The notes: generated from the letters alone by a model not told the origin. Positions 1-6,972 are shown, numbered from the stretch's first letter. The stretch is DNA of 13,891 nucleotides from Planctomycetota bacterium (GCA_014381385.1 JACNLR010000090.1:1-13891), one strand, 5' to 3'. Program-made: numbers and translations.

Positions 1-25
1 CCCCAAACAATCGTTTTGAGTGCGT

Positions 26-658
26 TCACTGGTTGTCGCGGGCTTTACGACGCGAGGCCCGTTCCTTAATCATAGACTTTGGAGTGCAGTGGAATGTGAT
101 ATCGCATCTGCCTACGCGCACTTCCCGTCCGCGTTTATGGAGTGTCTGCGTGATATCCATTGTGAATTCAATGTTAAATTCTTTCCGGATGCTCATTTGA
201 TCGCTGAGTTCGGCGTTAACTTTCTCAGCGTCTCGAACGTTATAAATCGCTGGACCGTAACATGGTCGCAAGAATTTATACGTCATATTTTTACAAACCA
301 CAGCATAATCGCTTCCACAATGTTTGAATAAAAACATACCCGCTGCAACCTCGCTATTGCCAAGAAGCGAAGCTCCAGCCATTGCGTTATAGAAATTGCG
401 GTTGGATCTTTTAAATGGAAGTACTGCAGTAAAACGATCGCTAGAAATACGGCGCATAGAAATGCCGCTTCTAAATGCGAACGGTAACCAAATGAGAGAG
501 CAAACTCGGTGCCAAAAGTTGTTTTTAGTACTCAGCCGAGTGATGTATGCTTCAGTCCGTTCCCAAAATGTTAGATTTTCCTCTACCTGCACTTCTGGCT
601 CGGGAGACTCTGGAGAAACAGATTCTGGGGGAGGAGATTTGGTCGAAGAAATACGCAT
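26..658 (-). CDS. Hotdog-fold (DUF4442/PaaI-like) protein, putative thioesterase
   Basis: This 210-residue protein has two parts. Residues 1-28 are a low-complexity Pro/Ser/Glu-rich leader with no signal peptide. Residues about 30-195 resemble the DUF4442 branch of the hotdog superfamily: a helix region with WLPFAFRSG (57-65), a basic strand LPFKRSNRNFYNAMAGAS (80-97) matching the family pattern in which an Arg/Asn-rich turn leads into the central hotdog helix, and a strand MTYKFLRP (125-132) typical of the sheet lining the acyl site. Relatives are thioesterases or acyl-binding proteins, usually acting on acyl-CoA or acyl-ACP in the cytoplasm; no substrate can be assigned here. The ATG at 658 faces the next gene across about 42 nt. 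A weak promoter could be TCGACT-17-TAGAAT (712-707 and 689-684 on the minus strand). The fold call is from remembered family patterns, so the function is tentative. Confidence 0.6.
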   Translation of the reverse strand: MRISSTKSPPPESVSPESPEPEVQVEENLTFWERTEAYITRLSTKNNFWHRVCSLIWLPFAFRSGISMRRISSDRFTAVLPFKRSNRNFYNAMAGASLLGNSEVAAGMFLFKHCGSDYAVVCKNMTYKFLRPCYGPAIYNVRDAEKVNAELSDQMSIRKEFNIEFTMDITQTLHKRGREVRVGRCDITFHCTPKSMIKERASRRKARDNQ

Positions 659-700
659 AGTTTTGTACCGAGATTGACTGAGTATTCTATGCTATTGAGC

Positions 701-1513
701 ATGAATAGTCGACTTGTTGGATTATGTAGTTGGAGTTTGCACCCCAAGAACCCACGAGAGTTAGTATCAGCCTGCCAAGCGTGTGGAATCGATCATATAC
801 AACTCGCTTTACTACCGTTAGTTCACGAAGCTCCTTGGAAACAATGCTCTGATACCCTCAAAGATGCTGGTATCCGTGTACTCAGTGGTATGCTTGAGGC
901 GGAGGGTGAAGATTACACAACTCTTGAAACCATCGCGAATACTGGCGGCCTACGCCGAGATGAAATGTGGCAATCAACAATCGAGCATTCGAAAAGAGTT
1001 GCAGATATTGCAGCTGACATGAACTTGCCAATGGTGACATTTCATGCTGGGTTCATTCCCGAAGAGCAATGTGGTGAACGAAGTAAGATGCTTGACCGAT
1101 TACATGAAATGACAGAAGAGTTTGCAAGCCGAGGGCTTGATCTTGGACTTGAAACAGGGCAAGAGTGTGCAGAAAATGTAGTAACGGTATTGGAAGAATT
1201 GTCACAACCTAATCTTGGTGTGAACTTTGACCCAGCGAATATGATTTTATATGGGAAGGGCGATCCTATTGAGGCGATCAAAGCATTGCACCCTTGGGTA
1301 AAGCAAGTGCATATAAAAGATGCTAAAGCCACAGAAATTCAAGGAACGTGGGGAACGGAAGTCGTTGCTGGTAGGGGTGACGTACCGTGGGAAACTTTTT
1401 TACAGTTAGTACCTGAGAGCGTAGATTTGGTGATTGAACGAGAGGGCGGCGACAATCGAATAGAAGACATTAAACGAGCCAAGGCAATGCTTGAGGAACA
1501 TGGCATATGTTGA
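701..1513 (+). CDS. TIM-barrel sugar phosphate isomerase/epimerase-like protein
   Basis: This 270-residue protein belongs to the xylose isomerase-like TIM-barrel (AP_endonuc_2) family. The first strand is LVGLCSWSL. Later strands carry the metal-site residues expected of the family: Glu151 in LGLETGQE, Asp177 in NFDPANM, His204 in QVHIKDA and Glu247 in VIEREGG; VTFHAGF supplies His115. Members are divalent-metal isomerases, epimerases or dehydratases for sugars, inositols or keto acids; the substrate cannot be read from sequence. The frame is open from a TTG at 674, with ATGs at 689 and 701. I chose 701 because it starts four residues before the first barrel strand; 689 has a weak GAG upstream and is the main alternative. 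Its last codons overlap the next gene by 7 nt (ATGTTGA), which suggests translational coupling with the gamma-glutamyltransferase. Confidence 0.85.
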   Translation: MNSRLVGLCSWSLHPKNPRELVSACQACGIDHIQLALLPLVHEAPWKQCSDTLKDAGIRVLSGMLEAEGEDYTTLETIANTGGLRRDEMWQSTIEHSKRVADIAADMNLPMVTFHAGFIPEEQCGERSKMLDRLHEMTEEFASRGLDLGLETGQECAENVVTVLEELSQPNLGVNFDPANMILYGKGDPIEAIKALHPWVKQVHIKDAKATEIQGTWGTEVVAGRGDVPWETFLQLVPESVDLVIEREGGDNRIEDIKRAKAMLEEHGIC

Positions 1514-3138
1514 AGTGTATTGCATGCATCGTTTGTTTATGTGGATGTGCAGTAAAGCAACAAACATTCACTGGAGGCGCAGTAGCAGCGGATCATTACT
1601 TGGCATCCCAAGCGGGAGAAAAAATTCTACGTAGCGGTGGAAACGCAGTTGATGCTGCAGTCGCAACAAGTTTTGCGTTGAGTGTTGTACGTCCATTTTC
1701 TTGTGGGCTGGGAGGGGGCGGGTTTATGGTAATCGATTCGCCAACGATGGAACCTGTGGCATTGAATTACCGCGAAACCGCTCCAGGGAAGGTGGATAAA
1801 CATTTCTTTGAAACACACAATAGCCGCATAGGTGGAACTGCAGTGGGTGTTCCTGGAACGGTGGCTGGTTTGCTTGCTGCACACGAACGGTACGGAAAAC
1901 TCACGCGCCAACAAGTTCTTGCTCCTGCAATTCTTTTGGCTCAAAGCGAAATTGAGATAGATTCAGCTTTTGAGAATGCGATTCAAGCAGCAACTCGGGC
2001 AATCGAAGCGTTGCCAAAAGAAGACCAATCTACATATATTGAAGCGTTGCAATCAATTACAGTGCAGTTTGCGCATATCGGATCTAGCCAAATATTTCCG
2101 CTGCAACGAATTTCGCAAGAAGGCGAATCGGGTTTTTATGAGGGAGACATTGCTAGATTAATTGTCCGTGCAACGGATGGTCACATTACCCCTTCCGATT
2201 TGGAATCGTACAAGCCACGCTGGGAGTCGCCGTTGCAAATTGATATTGGAGATGGAAATACGCTTATTTGTATGCCTCCGCCAAGTAGTGGAGGAGTTGC
2301 GATTGCTCAAATAATAGGGCTGTTGTCTCGATTGAATGCAATGGAGTATGGAAAGTCAGCAGAGTATTCTCAGTTGCTTATAGAGTCGATGAAACATGCA
2401 TTCGCCGACCGCGCCGAACATATGGCTGATTCTGCGTTTGTTGATGTACCCGTTCAGGCATTACTGGACGAGAAGTATCTCGATGAAATTGCATCAAGAA
2501 TAGTGCTGGGAGAAACGCAGGGTTTATTCTCCTATGGATCAGTTTCCCCACCTCCAGATGATGACGGCACGAGCCACCTTTGTGTTGTCGATAATGATGG
2601 CATGATGGTTTCTGCTACGGAAACAATTAATACGAGTTTTGGATCACTCGTATACGCACCGGTATTAGGCTTTATGTTGAACAACGAAATGGACGATTTT
2701 TCATCGCCAAGTGGTACGAACGTTTATGGACTTCAACAGTCTGACAAAAATTTACCCGAACAAGGTAAGCGACCACTTTCAAGTATGTCACCAACTATTG
2801 TTGCGAAGGATGGCATCCCAGTTTTGGCTCTGGGCGCGTCAGGTGGTCCAAGAATCATTTCTAGTGTTGTGCAAGTGTTACTAGATATTCTCTGGTTTGG
2901 AGATCAGCCTGTAGAAGCATTGCAGCGAAGTCGAGTGCACCATCAGTGGCAACCAGATCGAGTATACGTTGAAGATTCCCAAAGATCGGGTGAACTACAT
3001 TCGTATCTTCTTACTGTCGGATACGAAGTAAAACCACGCCCTACTGTCGGCGTGGTACAAGTCATTCATGTCGATGATGGTGTCATTAAACCAGCAAGTG
3101 ACCCCCGTAAGGGTGGCAAACCAGCCGGTATAAGATAA
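1507..3138 (+). CDS. ggt: Gamma-glutamyltransferase (GGT), probable lipoprotein precursor
   Basis: This 543-residue GGT precursor is an N-terminal-nucleophile hydrolase that transfers or hydrolyses gamma-glutamyl groups from glutathione and similar peptides outside the inner membrane. Self-cleavage before Thr355 (in GTSHLCVVD) would give a large and a small subunit. Residues equivalent to the E. coli active site are all visible: Arg89 (NYRETAPG), Thr355, Thr373, Asn375, Asp397 (NNEMDDF), Ser425-Ser426 (KRPLSSMSPT) and the glycine loop GASGGPRI. A lid-loop Tyr407 (NVYGL) is present, as in E. coli. The N-terminus is very short (MLKCIACIVCLCGC); Cys14 is preceded by Leu-Cys-Gly, close to but not a textbook lipobox. 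It overlaps the upstream TIM-barrel gene by 7 nt and converges on tsf. Family assignment is very safe; lipid anchoring is inferred. Confidence 0.96.
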   Translation: MLKCIACIVCLCGCAVKQQTFTGGAVAADHYLASQAGEKILRSGGNAVDAAVATSFALSVVRPFSCGLGGGGFMVIDSPTMEPVALNYRETAPGKVDKHFFETHNSRIGGTAVGVPGTVAGLLAAHERYGKLTRQQVLAPAILLAQSEIEIDSAFENAIQAATRAIEALPKEDQSTYIEALQSITVQFAHIGSSQIFPLQRISQEGESGFYEGDIARLIVRATDGHITPSDLESYKPRWESPLQIDIGDGNTLICMPPPSSGGVAIAQIIGLLSRLNAMEYGKSAEYSQLLIESMKHAFADRAEHMADSAFVDVPVQALLDEKYLDEIASRIVLGETQGLFSYGSVSPPPDDDGTSHLCVVDNDGMMVSATETINTSFGSLVYAPVLGFMLNNEMDDFSSPSGTNVYGLQQSDKNLPEQGKRPLSSMSPTIVAKDGIPVLALGASGGPRIISSVVQVLLDILWFGDQPVEALQRSRVHHQWQPDRVYVEDSQRSGELHSYLLTVGYEVKPRPTVGVVQVIHVDDGVIKPASDPRKGGKPAGIR

Positions 3139-3179
3139 CAGCCGCTGCAGAACCAATCCCGCGGGTCGTTTATCTCTTG

Positions 3180-3968
3180 TTAACTGCCGAGGGTGTACCG
3201 CGTGAATGCAGTAATGGAGGTTCCATCGGCGAGTAGTTCTTGAATTGTTTTGGCCTCGTCGAGCACGTACTTTTGTGCAAGAAGTGTATTTTCTTGCAAG
3301 TGTTTACGGACTTTTCCTTCAGCCATCTTTTGGGCGATTTCCTCGTTCTTGCCGGTGTCCTTCGCTTCTTGAATTGCGTTGGCTCGGATTTGTTCAATCT
3401 TTTCAGCAGGAACGTCGTCAGCAGAAATACCCATCGGGTCATGGAAGACGATGTGTTGGCAAATGCCCTTGACAGTTGCGTCATCTATGTCACCTTCGTA
3501 TTGAAGTAGACAAGCGCGTTTGCCATCGTGGTGGATGTACTGACCGTAACTTCCCCCACTGTATTTGAAACCTCGAGCATAATTCGCGTTTTCACCTGTT
3601 GTGATTCGTAAATCATCAACTAGCTTAAGAATGTCATCACTTGCGTTTACATCACCATCGTTTTGATCGAGTGCGAGTTCAGCAATTTTTTCAACTGCCT
3701 CAACGAAGTTCTCATTTCGTGCTGTGAAGTCAGTTTCTGTTCGCACTTCAACAATCACAGCACAGCAGTCTTTTGTAGCAACACAGATTTTACCTTCGCC
3801 AGTTGTTCGTTCTGTGCGAGTGTCCATTTTGCCTTTTTTCGTTTCGCGCAACCACTCTTCAGCAGCGGTAGGATCACCGTTAGTCTCGGTGAGCGCTTTT
3901 TTACAGTCCATCATGCCAAGGCCAGTCTTTTGGCGAAGGCCCATTACGTCTTTTGCGGTAAAACTCAT
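3180..3968 (-). CDS. tsf: Translation elongation factor EF-Ts
   Basis: EF-Ts (262 residues, close to the 283 of E. coli) is the cytoplasmic guanine nucleotide exchange factor that releases GDP from EF-Tu. The N-terminal UBA-like domain (1-45) carries the signature LRQKTGLGMMDCKKAL. The exchange motif TETDFTARNENF follows, with Asp80-Phe81 at the same numbers as the E. coli residues that wedge into the EF-Tu Mg/GTP site. The C-terminal part has HIVFHDPMGIS and ends in the usual EF-Ts tail. It lies 28 nt after rpsB and has a good Shine-Dalgarno site (GGAG, 8 nt before the ATG). It is the last gene of the rpsB-tsf unit and converges on ggt with only 41 nt between stop codons. I see no rho-independent terminator there. 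Confidence 0.98.
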   Translation of the reverse strand: MSFTAKDVMGLRQKTGLGMMDCKKALTETNGDPTAAEEWLRETKKGKMDTRTERTTGEGKICVATKDCCAVIVEVRTETDFTARNENFVEAVEKIAELALDQNDGDVNASDDILKLVDDLRITTGENANYARGFKYSGGSYGQYIHHDGKRACLLQYEGDIDDATVKGICQHIVFHDPMGISADDVPAEKIEQIRANAIQEAKDTGKNEEIAQKMAEGKVRKHLQENTLLAQKYVLDEAKTIQELLADGTSITAFTRYTLGS

Positions 3969-3996
3969 AGTTGATTCTCCGATAGTTTTACAGTGT

Positions 3997-4887
3997 TTAT
4001 GAATTGTCAGCGTCGTTCGCTGGTTTCGTTTCTTCTTGTGCTACTGCTGTAGTAACACCGTCTGTTTCTTGTGCAGGTGCTTCTTCGTCAGCCTTGAATG
4101 TCGTTCGACTTGATCGTTGGCGATTTTCTTCTTGAGAAGCAGCGTTCCGTGCTTCGTCTTCGGATTTCTTTTGTGCTGCAGCTTCTTTCGCCCTTCGTCC
4201 TTCTAGTCCAGCATTTACTGCTTCCATAAGAGTGGCGATAACAACTTCAATTGAACGAAGTGAATCGTCGTTACCTGGAATAGGAAGGTCTACAAGTTGT
4301 GGATCACCGTCAGTGTCTACGAGTCCGATCGTCGGAATGCGCAGTGCTTTTGCTTCGCGGAGTGCATTCGTTTCGTTGTTTGCATCGATGACGACCATCA
4401 CGCCGGGTAATTTATTCATATTACGGATGCCGTCAAGGTTCCGAGTAATCTTTGCTTTTTCTCGCATGAGTTGCGAAGTCATTTTCTTAGAGTACGACTC
4501 AATCTCTCCTGAGTCTACAAGTTGCTCAAGTTCGTTGAGTCGTTTGAGGCGAGAACGGATTGTCGCAAAATTTGTGAGCGTTCCGCCAAGCCATCGTTCA
4601 GTAACCCATGGCATGCCAGCGTCACCCGCGTATTTTTGTACCGATGATTGCGCTTGTCGTTTTGTGCCAACAAAGACAACGTCTTTGCCGCTTGCGACTG
4701 TATCTTGGATAAACTTTTTTGCACGGAGTAACCCTTTGACAGTCTCGCGAATGTCAATAATATGTAAACCGTTTCGTACGCCCCAAATATACGGTTTCAT
4801 TTTCGGATTCCAATTACTTCGGCGTTGACCAAAGTGAATGCCAGCTTCAAGTAAGTTACTGACAACGTCTTTTTTTGATTCGCTCAT
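3997..4887 (-). CDS. rpsB: 30S ribosomal protein S2, with acidic C-terminal extension
   Basis: S2 (296 residues) is a primary constituent of the small subunit, binding 16S rRNA at the head-body junction. Diagnostic stretches are LLEAGIHFGQRRSNWNPKM near the N-terminus, DVVFVGTKRQAQ, WVTERWLGGTLTNF, KLPGVMVVIDANNETNA and LRIPTIGLVDTDGDP. The S2 core ends near residue 230. The last 65 or so residues are a low-complexity Glu/Ala/Asp/Gln tail absent from E. coli S2. The start at 4887 (MSESKKD) was chosen because AAGGA lies about 9 nt upstream and because this aligns with other S2 proteins. The frame is open for 46 more codons upstream, but that region forms hairpins and looks like an untranslated leader. 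It is followed by tsf in the conserved order. Confidence 0.97.
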   Translation of the reverse strand: MSESKKDVVSNLLEAGIHFGQRRSNWNPKMKPYIWGVRNGLHIIDIRETVKGLLRAKKFIQDTVASGKDVVFVGTKRQAQSSVQKYAGDAGMPWVTERWLGGTLTNFATIRSRLKRLNELEQLVDSGEIESYSKKMTSQLMREKAKITRNLDGIRNMNKLPGVMVVIDANNETNALREAKALRIPTIGLVDTDGDPQLVDLPIPGNDDSLRSIEVVIATLMEAVNAGLEGRRAKEAAAQKKSEDEARNAASQEENRQRSSRTTFKADEEAPAQETDGVTTAVAQEETKPANDADNS

Positions 4888-5036
4888 GAATCTTTTCCTT
4901 TGCAGCGACACCGGCAAGATGTGTGGGCAACATCCGCACAAGGGCGCTTCCTTGGTGTAACCGAAATCGGTTACGGAATGAAGTTTCAACCCATGGCGAG
5001 CCCACCTCGCTTGGGTTGTGCTCAAAGTGAGCTGAA
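4888..5036 (-). promoter_or_regulatory. Structured 5' leader of rpsB mRNA, candidate autoregulatory RNA
   Basis: A predicted start site near 5036 leaves a leader of about 149 nt before rpsB. In transcript order it holds three inverted repeats. The first is 5018-4987, with arms CAACCCA/TGGGTTG enclosing a second stem GCGAG/CTCGC. The second is 4974-4957, GTAACCG/CGGTTAC with a 4-nt loop. The third, weaker one is 4934-4918, GATGT/ACATC, next to CGG/CCG. The Shine-Dalgarno AAGGA follows. None of the stems is followed by a T-run, so they do not look like terminators. S2 operons in other bacteria are repressed by S2 binding to the mRNA leader; a similar role here is inference. Confidence 0.45.
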
Positions 5037-5042
5037 TTGGAG

Positions 5043-5071
5043 ATTTTAGACTACTTTAGCTCTGATTGCAA
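5043..5071 (-). promoter_or_regulatory. Predicted sigma70-type promoter for rpsB-tsf
   Basis: On the minus strand TTGCAA (5071-5066) and TAAAAT (5048-5043) are separated by exactly 17 bp. The -35 element lies inside the last codons of pyrC and the start site would be near 5036. This would let rpsB-tsf be transcribed independently of pyrC. It is a match to consensus only. Confidence 0.5.
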
Positions 5072-6369
5072 TGCGCAAAGCGGTCGTTGAGTATTTGATG
5101 GCTGATATTGCCACCAAAGATTGTCGCAATCGCTCTTCCGGTGACATTCCACCCATCGAATGGGCAATTTCGTGCCATCGAAGCAAAAGTATTGGAATCG
5201 ATAGTCCATGTGTAATTGGGATCAATAATCGTGATATCTGCACGCATGCCAACTTGGAGTCTCCCCAATTCTGGGCGATTGATAAGGGCTGCGGGGTGGA
5301 GAGTCATCATGGACAACATTTGGGGCCAAGTAAGGACATCATCCTCAACGAGTGCTTTGGCGTATAAAGCAAGGGCGCAATCCAATCCAACGATTCCAAA
5401 CGAAGCATCTGCGAACGGTTTGTTTTTCGTATGGAGAGGGTGTGGAGCGTGGTCGGTTGCAAGAATTTTAATAGTGCCATCAGCGATGCCTTCTTTGAGG
5501 AGATTGATATCGCTCAGTTCTCGCAGTGGCGGATTCATCTTCGCCATTGTGCCAAGATCACGGCAAGCCTCGTGGGTAAGCAGGAGGTGGTGGGGCGACG
5601 CTTCTCCCGAAATGGGTTGATTATTCGCTTGCGCTTCTCGGAGTAGCGCAACGCTGCTGCCACTACTGAGGTGTTGGGCGTGCCACTTTGCGCCGATGGT
5701 CTCATTAATTTGAATATCGCGAGCAATGATTGATTCTTCAGCCGATCGAGGCCAAGGTCCATAGCCAAGTTCTTTTTGTACTATTCCTTCGTGCATAACA
5801 CCACCGACAGTTGTATTTGGATCTTGGCAATGTTGCATGAAGGGTACGTTGTTTTTTGCGCACTCTTGCAGAACTGCAGTCATCATGGCGTCGTCTTCAA
5901 CAACGTCGCCATCGTCAGTGATGGCGATGGAACCCGATGAAACCATCTTTCGTATTGGTGCAATCGCTCTGCCCTTGCGGCCAATAGTTGCGCAAGCGGT
6001 CGGTAAAACTCTGCATTGGCCGAGTCTCTTAGCATTTTCAATAGCAACTTGCACAATCTCGGGGGTATCGATAGCGGGCGTGGTGTTTGGCATTGTGCAA
6101 ACAGTTGTAAATCCCCCTGCAATTGCTGATGCAATGCCAGACTCCGTAGTCTCTTCGTGTTTTCCACTGCTTGGTTCACGAAAGTGCACATGGATATCAA
6201 TGAGTCCGGGTGAAATGATGCAGCCCTCGCAATCGATGCTATCGCAATCATGTGCGTCAATTTTAAAATCGCTTATTTGTTCAACGAGGCCCTCACGAAT
6301 GAGAACATCCCCAAGGAACTCTTGCCCGTTATTGATGATTCGTCCATTACGTAAGAGCAAAGTGGTCAT
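5056..6369 (-). CDS. pyrC: Dihydroorotase, class I
   Basis: Dihydroorotase (437 residues from the chosen start) closes N-carbamoyl-aspartate to dihydroorotate in de novo pyrimidine synthesis, in the cytoplasm. It is an amidohydrolase of the class I type: His60 and His62 in GLIDIHVHFREP; Asp152-Asp153 in AITDDGD, where the class I metal ligand Asp sits; His180 in FMQHCQDP; His233 in HLSS; PHH at 259-261; and Asp306 in ATDHAPH, the catalytic base. The ligand numbering is almost the same as in the Aquifex enzyme. The frame opens with GTG at 6387, with ATGs at 6375 and 6369. I chose 6369 (MTTLLLRNG), where the first strand begins; no Shine-Dalgarno site is visible. It sits directly after a terminator, so it needs its own promoter. 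Confidence 0.95.
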   Translation of the reverse strand: MTTLLLRNGRIINNGQEFLGDVLIREGLVEQISDFKIDAHDCDSIDCEGCIISPGLIDIHVHFREPSSGKHEETTESGIASAIAGGFTTVCTMPNTTPAIDTPEIVQVAIENAKRLGQCRVLPTACATIGRKGRAIAPIRKMVSSGSIAITDDGDVVEDDAMMTAVLQECAKNNVPFMQHCQDPNTTVGGVMHEGIVQKELGYGPWPRSAEESIIARDIQINETIGAKWHAQHLSSGSSVALLREAQANNQPISGEASPHHLLLTHEACRDLGTMAKMNPPLRELSDINLLKEGIADGTIKILATDHAPHPLHTKNKPFADASFGIVGLDCALALYAKALVEDDVLTWPQMLSMMTLHPAALINRPELGRLQVGMRADITIIDPNYTWTIDSNTFASMARNCPFDGWNVTGRAIATIFGGNISHQILNDRFAHCNQS

Positions 6370-6375
6370 GTTCAT

Positions 6376-6381
6376 ATTGTA
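6376..6381 (-). promoter_or_regulatory. Possible -10 element giving a leaderless pyrC mRNA
   Basis: The minus strand reads TACAAT (6381-6376), five of six bases of the -10 consensus. Standard spacing would put the transcription start at 6369, exactly the A of the preferred pyrC ATG. There is no good -35; the region where it should be is the terminator stem and T-run. Suggestive only. Confidence 0.3.
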
Positions 6382-6387
6382 ACGCAC

Positions 6388-6421
6388 AAAAAAAAAGCCC
6401 TGCCAGTAGGCAGGGCTTTTT
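6388..6421 (-). terminator. Rho-independent terminator after the cysteine-rich lipoprotein gene
   Basis: A perfect stem GCCCTGCC/GGCAGGGC with a 4-nt loop (core 6397-6416) is flanked by A/T runs. On the minus strand it is followed by nine T residues (6396-6388). It starts about 27 nt past the stop codon of the gene at 6444-6887. On the plus strand it is followed by five T residues, so it could act in both directions, although no + strand gene ends here. Confidence 0.93.
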
Positions 6422-6443
6422 AACTCGTTCTAAATCAGTATGT

Positions 6444-6887
6444 TTACTGACCGCCGGACATTGGGCAACCAGCAGGCATTGCACCTTTTTTACCGCCCAT
6501 TTTGTCGCAACCTTTCATTGCACCTTTTGTCATGCTCGCGCATTTCGCAGGGTCGCAATCTTTCATGTCGCCACAAGCGGCTGGGTCACAAGCACCAGCA
6601 GCAGCTGGCTTTGCTTTACCTTTGCTTGCACAGCATGAGCTTGTTCCTGCAGCAGCAGGTTTAGCATTTGCAGCCTTAGCAGCAGCCATTGGGCAAGCAT
6701 CAGTTCCCATTTTGTCGCAACCTTTTTTAGCGCCTGCGCACTTTGATGGGTCACAGTTTGCTGGATCGCAGTTTGCTGGATCGCATTGAGCAGCGGTAGC
6801 GCTCGCGTTTACTTTTTCAGTCTTATTGCAGCCAATTATTGCGAGGCCCAGTACGGCTACGAGGGTGAGTGTGAGCAATTGTTTCAT
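6444..6887 (-). CDS. Cysteine-rich CDPxxC-repeat lipoprotein, function unknown
   Basis: This 147-residue protein has a clear lipoprotein signal (MKQLLTLTLVAVLGLAIIGC, lipobox I-I-G-C20). The mature part is low-complexity Ala, Lys, Cys and Met with 14 further cysteines. They occur as tandem CDPAN/CDPSK units (CDPANCDPANCDPSKC), a CC pair, CDPAAC and CDPAKC. Two modules, KKGCDKMGTDACPM and KGCDKMGGKKGAMPAGCPM, look like an internal duplication. The pattern suggests soft-metal or copper binding, or a redox role, at the outer membrane or periplasm, but I recognise no family. The start at 6887 has GGAG 9 nt upstream; the ATG at 6893 has only 3 nt spacing. A promoter and terminator flank it, so it is probably monocistronic. 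Confidence 0.85.
   Translation of the reverse strand: MKQLLTLTLVAVLGLAIIGCNKTEKVNASATAAQCDPANCDPANCDPSKCAGAKKGCDKMGTDACPMAAAKAANAKPAAAGTSSCCASKGKAKPAAAGACDPAACGDMKDCDPAKCASMTKGAMKGCDKMGGKKGAMPAGCPMSGGQ
6496..6725. repeat. 20-bp direct repeat inside the cysteine-rich gene
   Basis: The sequence cccattttgtcgcaaccttt occurs at 6496-6515 and again at 6706-6725. Both copies encode the KGCDKMG module of the lipoprotein on the minus strand. They support an internal duplication and could recombine to delete about 210 bp (70 codons, in frame). Confidence 0.9.
6754..6783. repeat. 15-bp tandem repeat encoding CDPAN
   Basis: Two exact copies of cagtttgctggatcg lie head to tail (6754-6768, 6769-6783). 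They are followed on the coding (minus) strand by a diverged third unit encoding CDPSK. Because the unit is five codons, copy-number changes would keep the reading frame. Confidence 0.92.
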
Positions 6888-6903
6888 TTTCATATTCTCC
6901 AAA

Positions 6904-6924
6904 GGGGGGGGGTAGTAAGGGGGG
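6904..6924. repeat. G9 and G6 homopolymer tracts next to a translation start
   Basis: The plus strand has nine G (6904-6912), a 6-nt spacer and six G (6919-6924). In the mRNA of the cysteine-rich gene these are C-runs just upstream of the Shine-Dalgarno GGAG. The tracts lie in the divergent spacer shared with uvrC. Such runs slip easily in replication and can form G-quadruplex DNA on the plus strand. Confidence 0.85.
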
Positions 6925-6944
6925 TTAATTCAAGCCAAGTTCAC

Positions 6945-6972
6945 ATTGTACTAAGTAAAGTACGAAAAGCAA
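6945..6972 (-). promoter_or_regulatory. Predicted promoter of the cysteine-rich lipoprotein gene
   Basis: On the minus strand TTGCTT (6972-6967) and TACAAT (6950-6945) are 16 bp apart. The predicted start near 6938 gives a leader of about 50 nt that contains both C-runs and the GGAG ribosome site. Consensus match only. I could not find an equally good promoter for the divergent uvrC gene. Confidence 0.4.

Noticed and set aside
3158..3168. Palindrome CCCGCGGG between ggt and tsf as a terminator
   Set aside because: It has no loop and no following T-run; it is a short chance palindrome.
4232..4828. Plus-strand open frame of 198 codons
   Set aside because: Shadow of rpsB on the other strand; Ser-rich composition typical of antisense frames.
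4888..5025. 46-codon N-terminal extension of rpsB in frame from a TTG
   Set aside because: Other S2 proteins start at the MSESKK-type position, a Shine-Dalgarno site precedes 4887, and the extra segment is made of hairpin arms.
5837..6382. Plus-strand open frame of 181 codons
   Set aside because: It is antisense to pyrC, whose catalytic motifs are intact.
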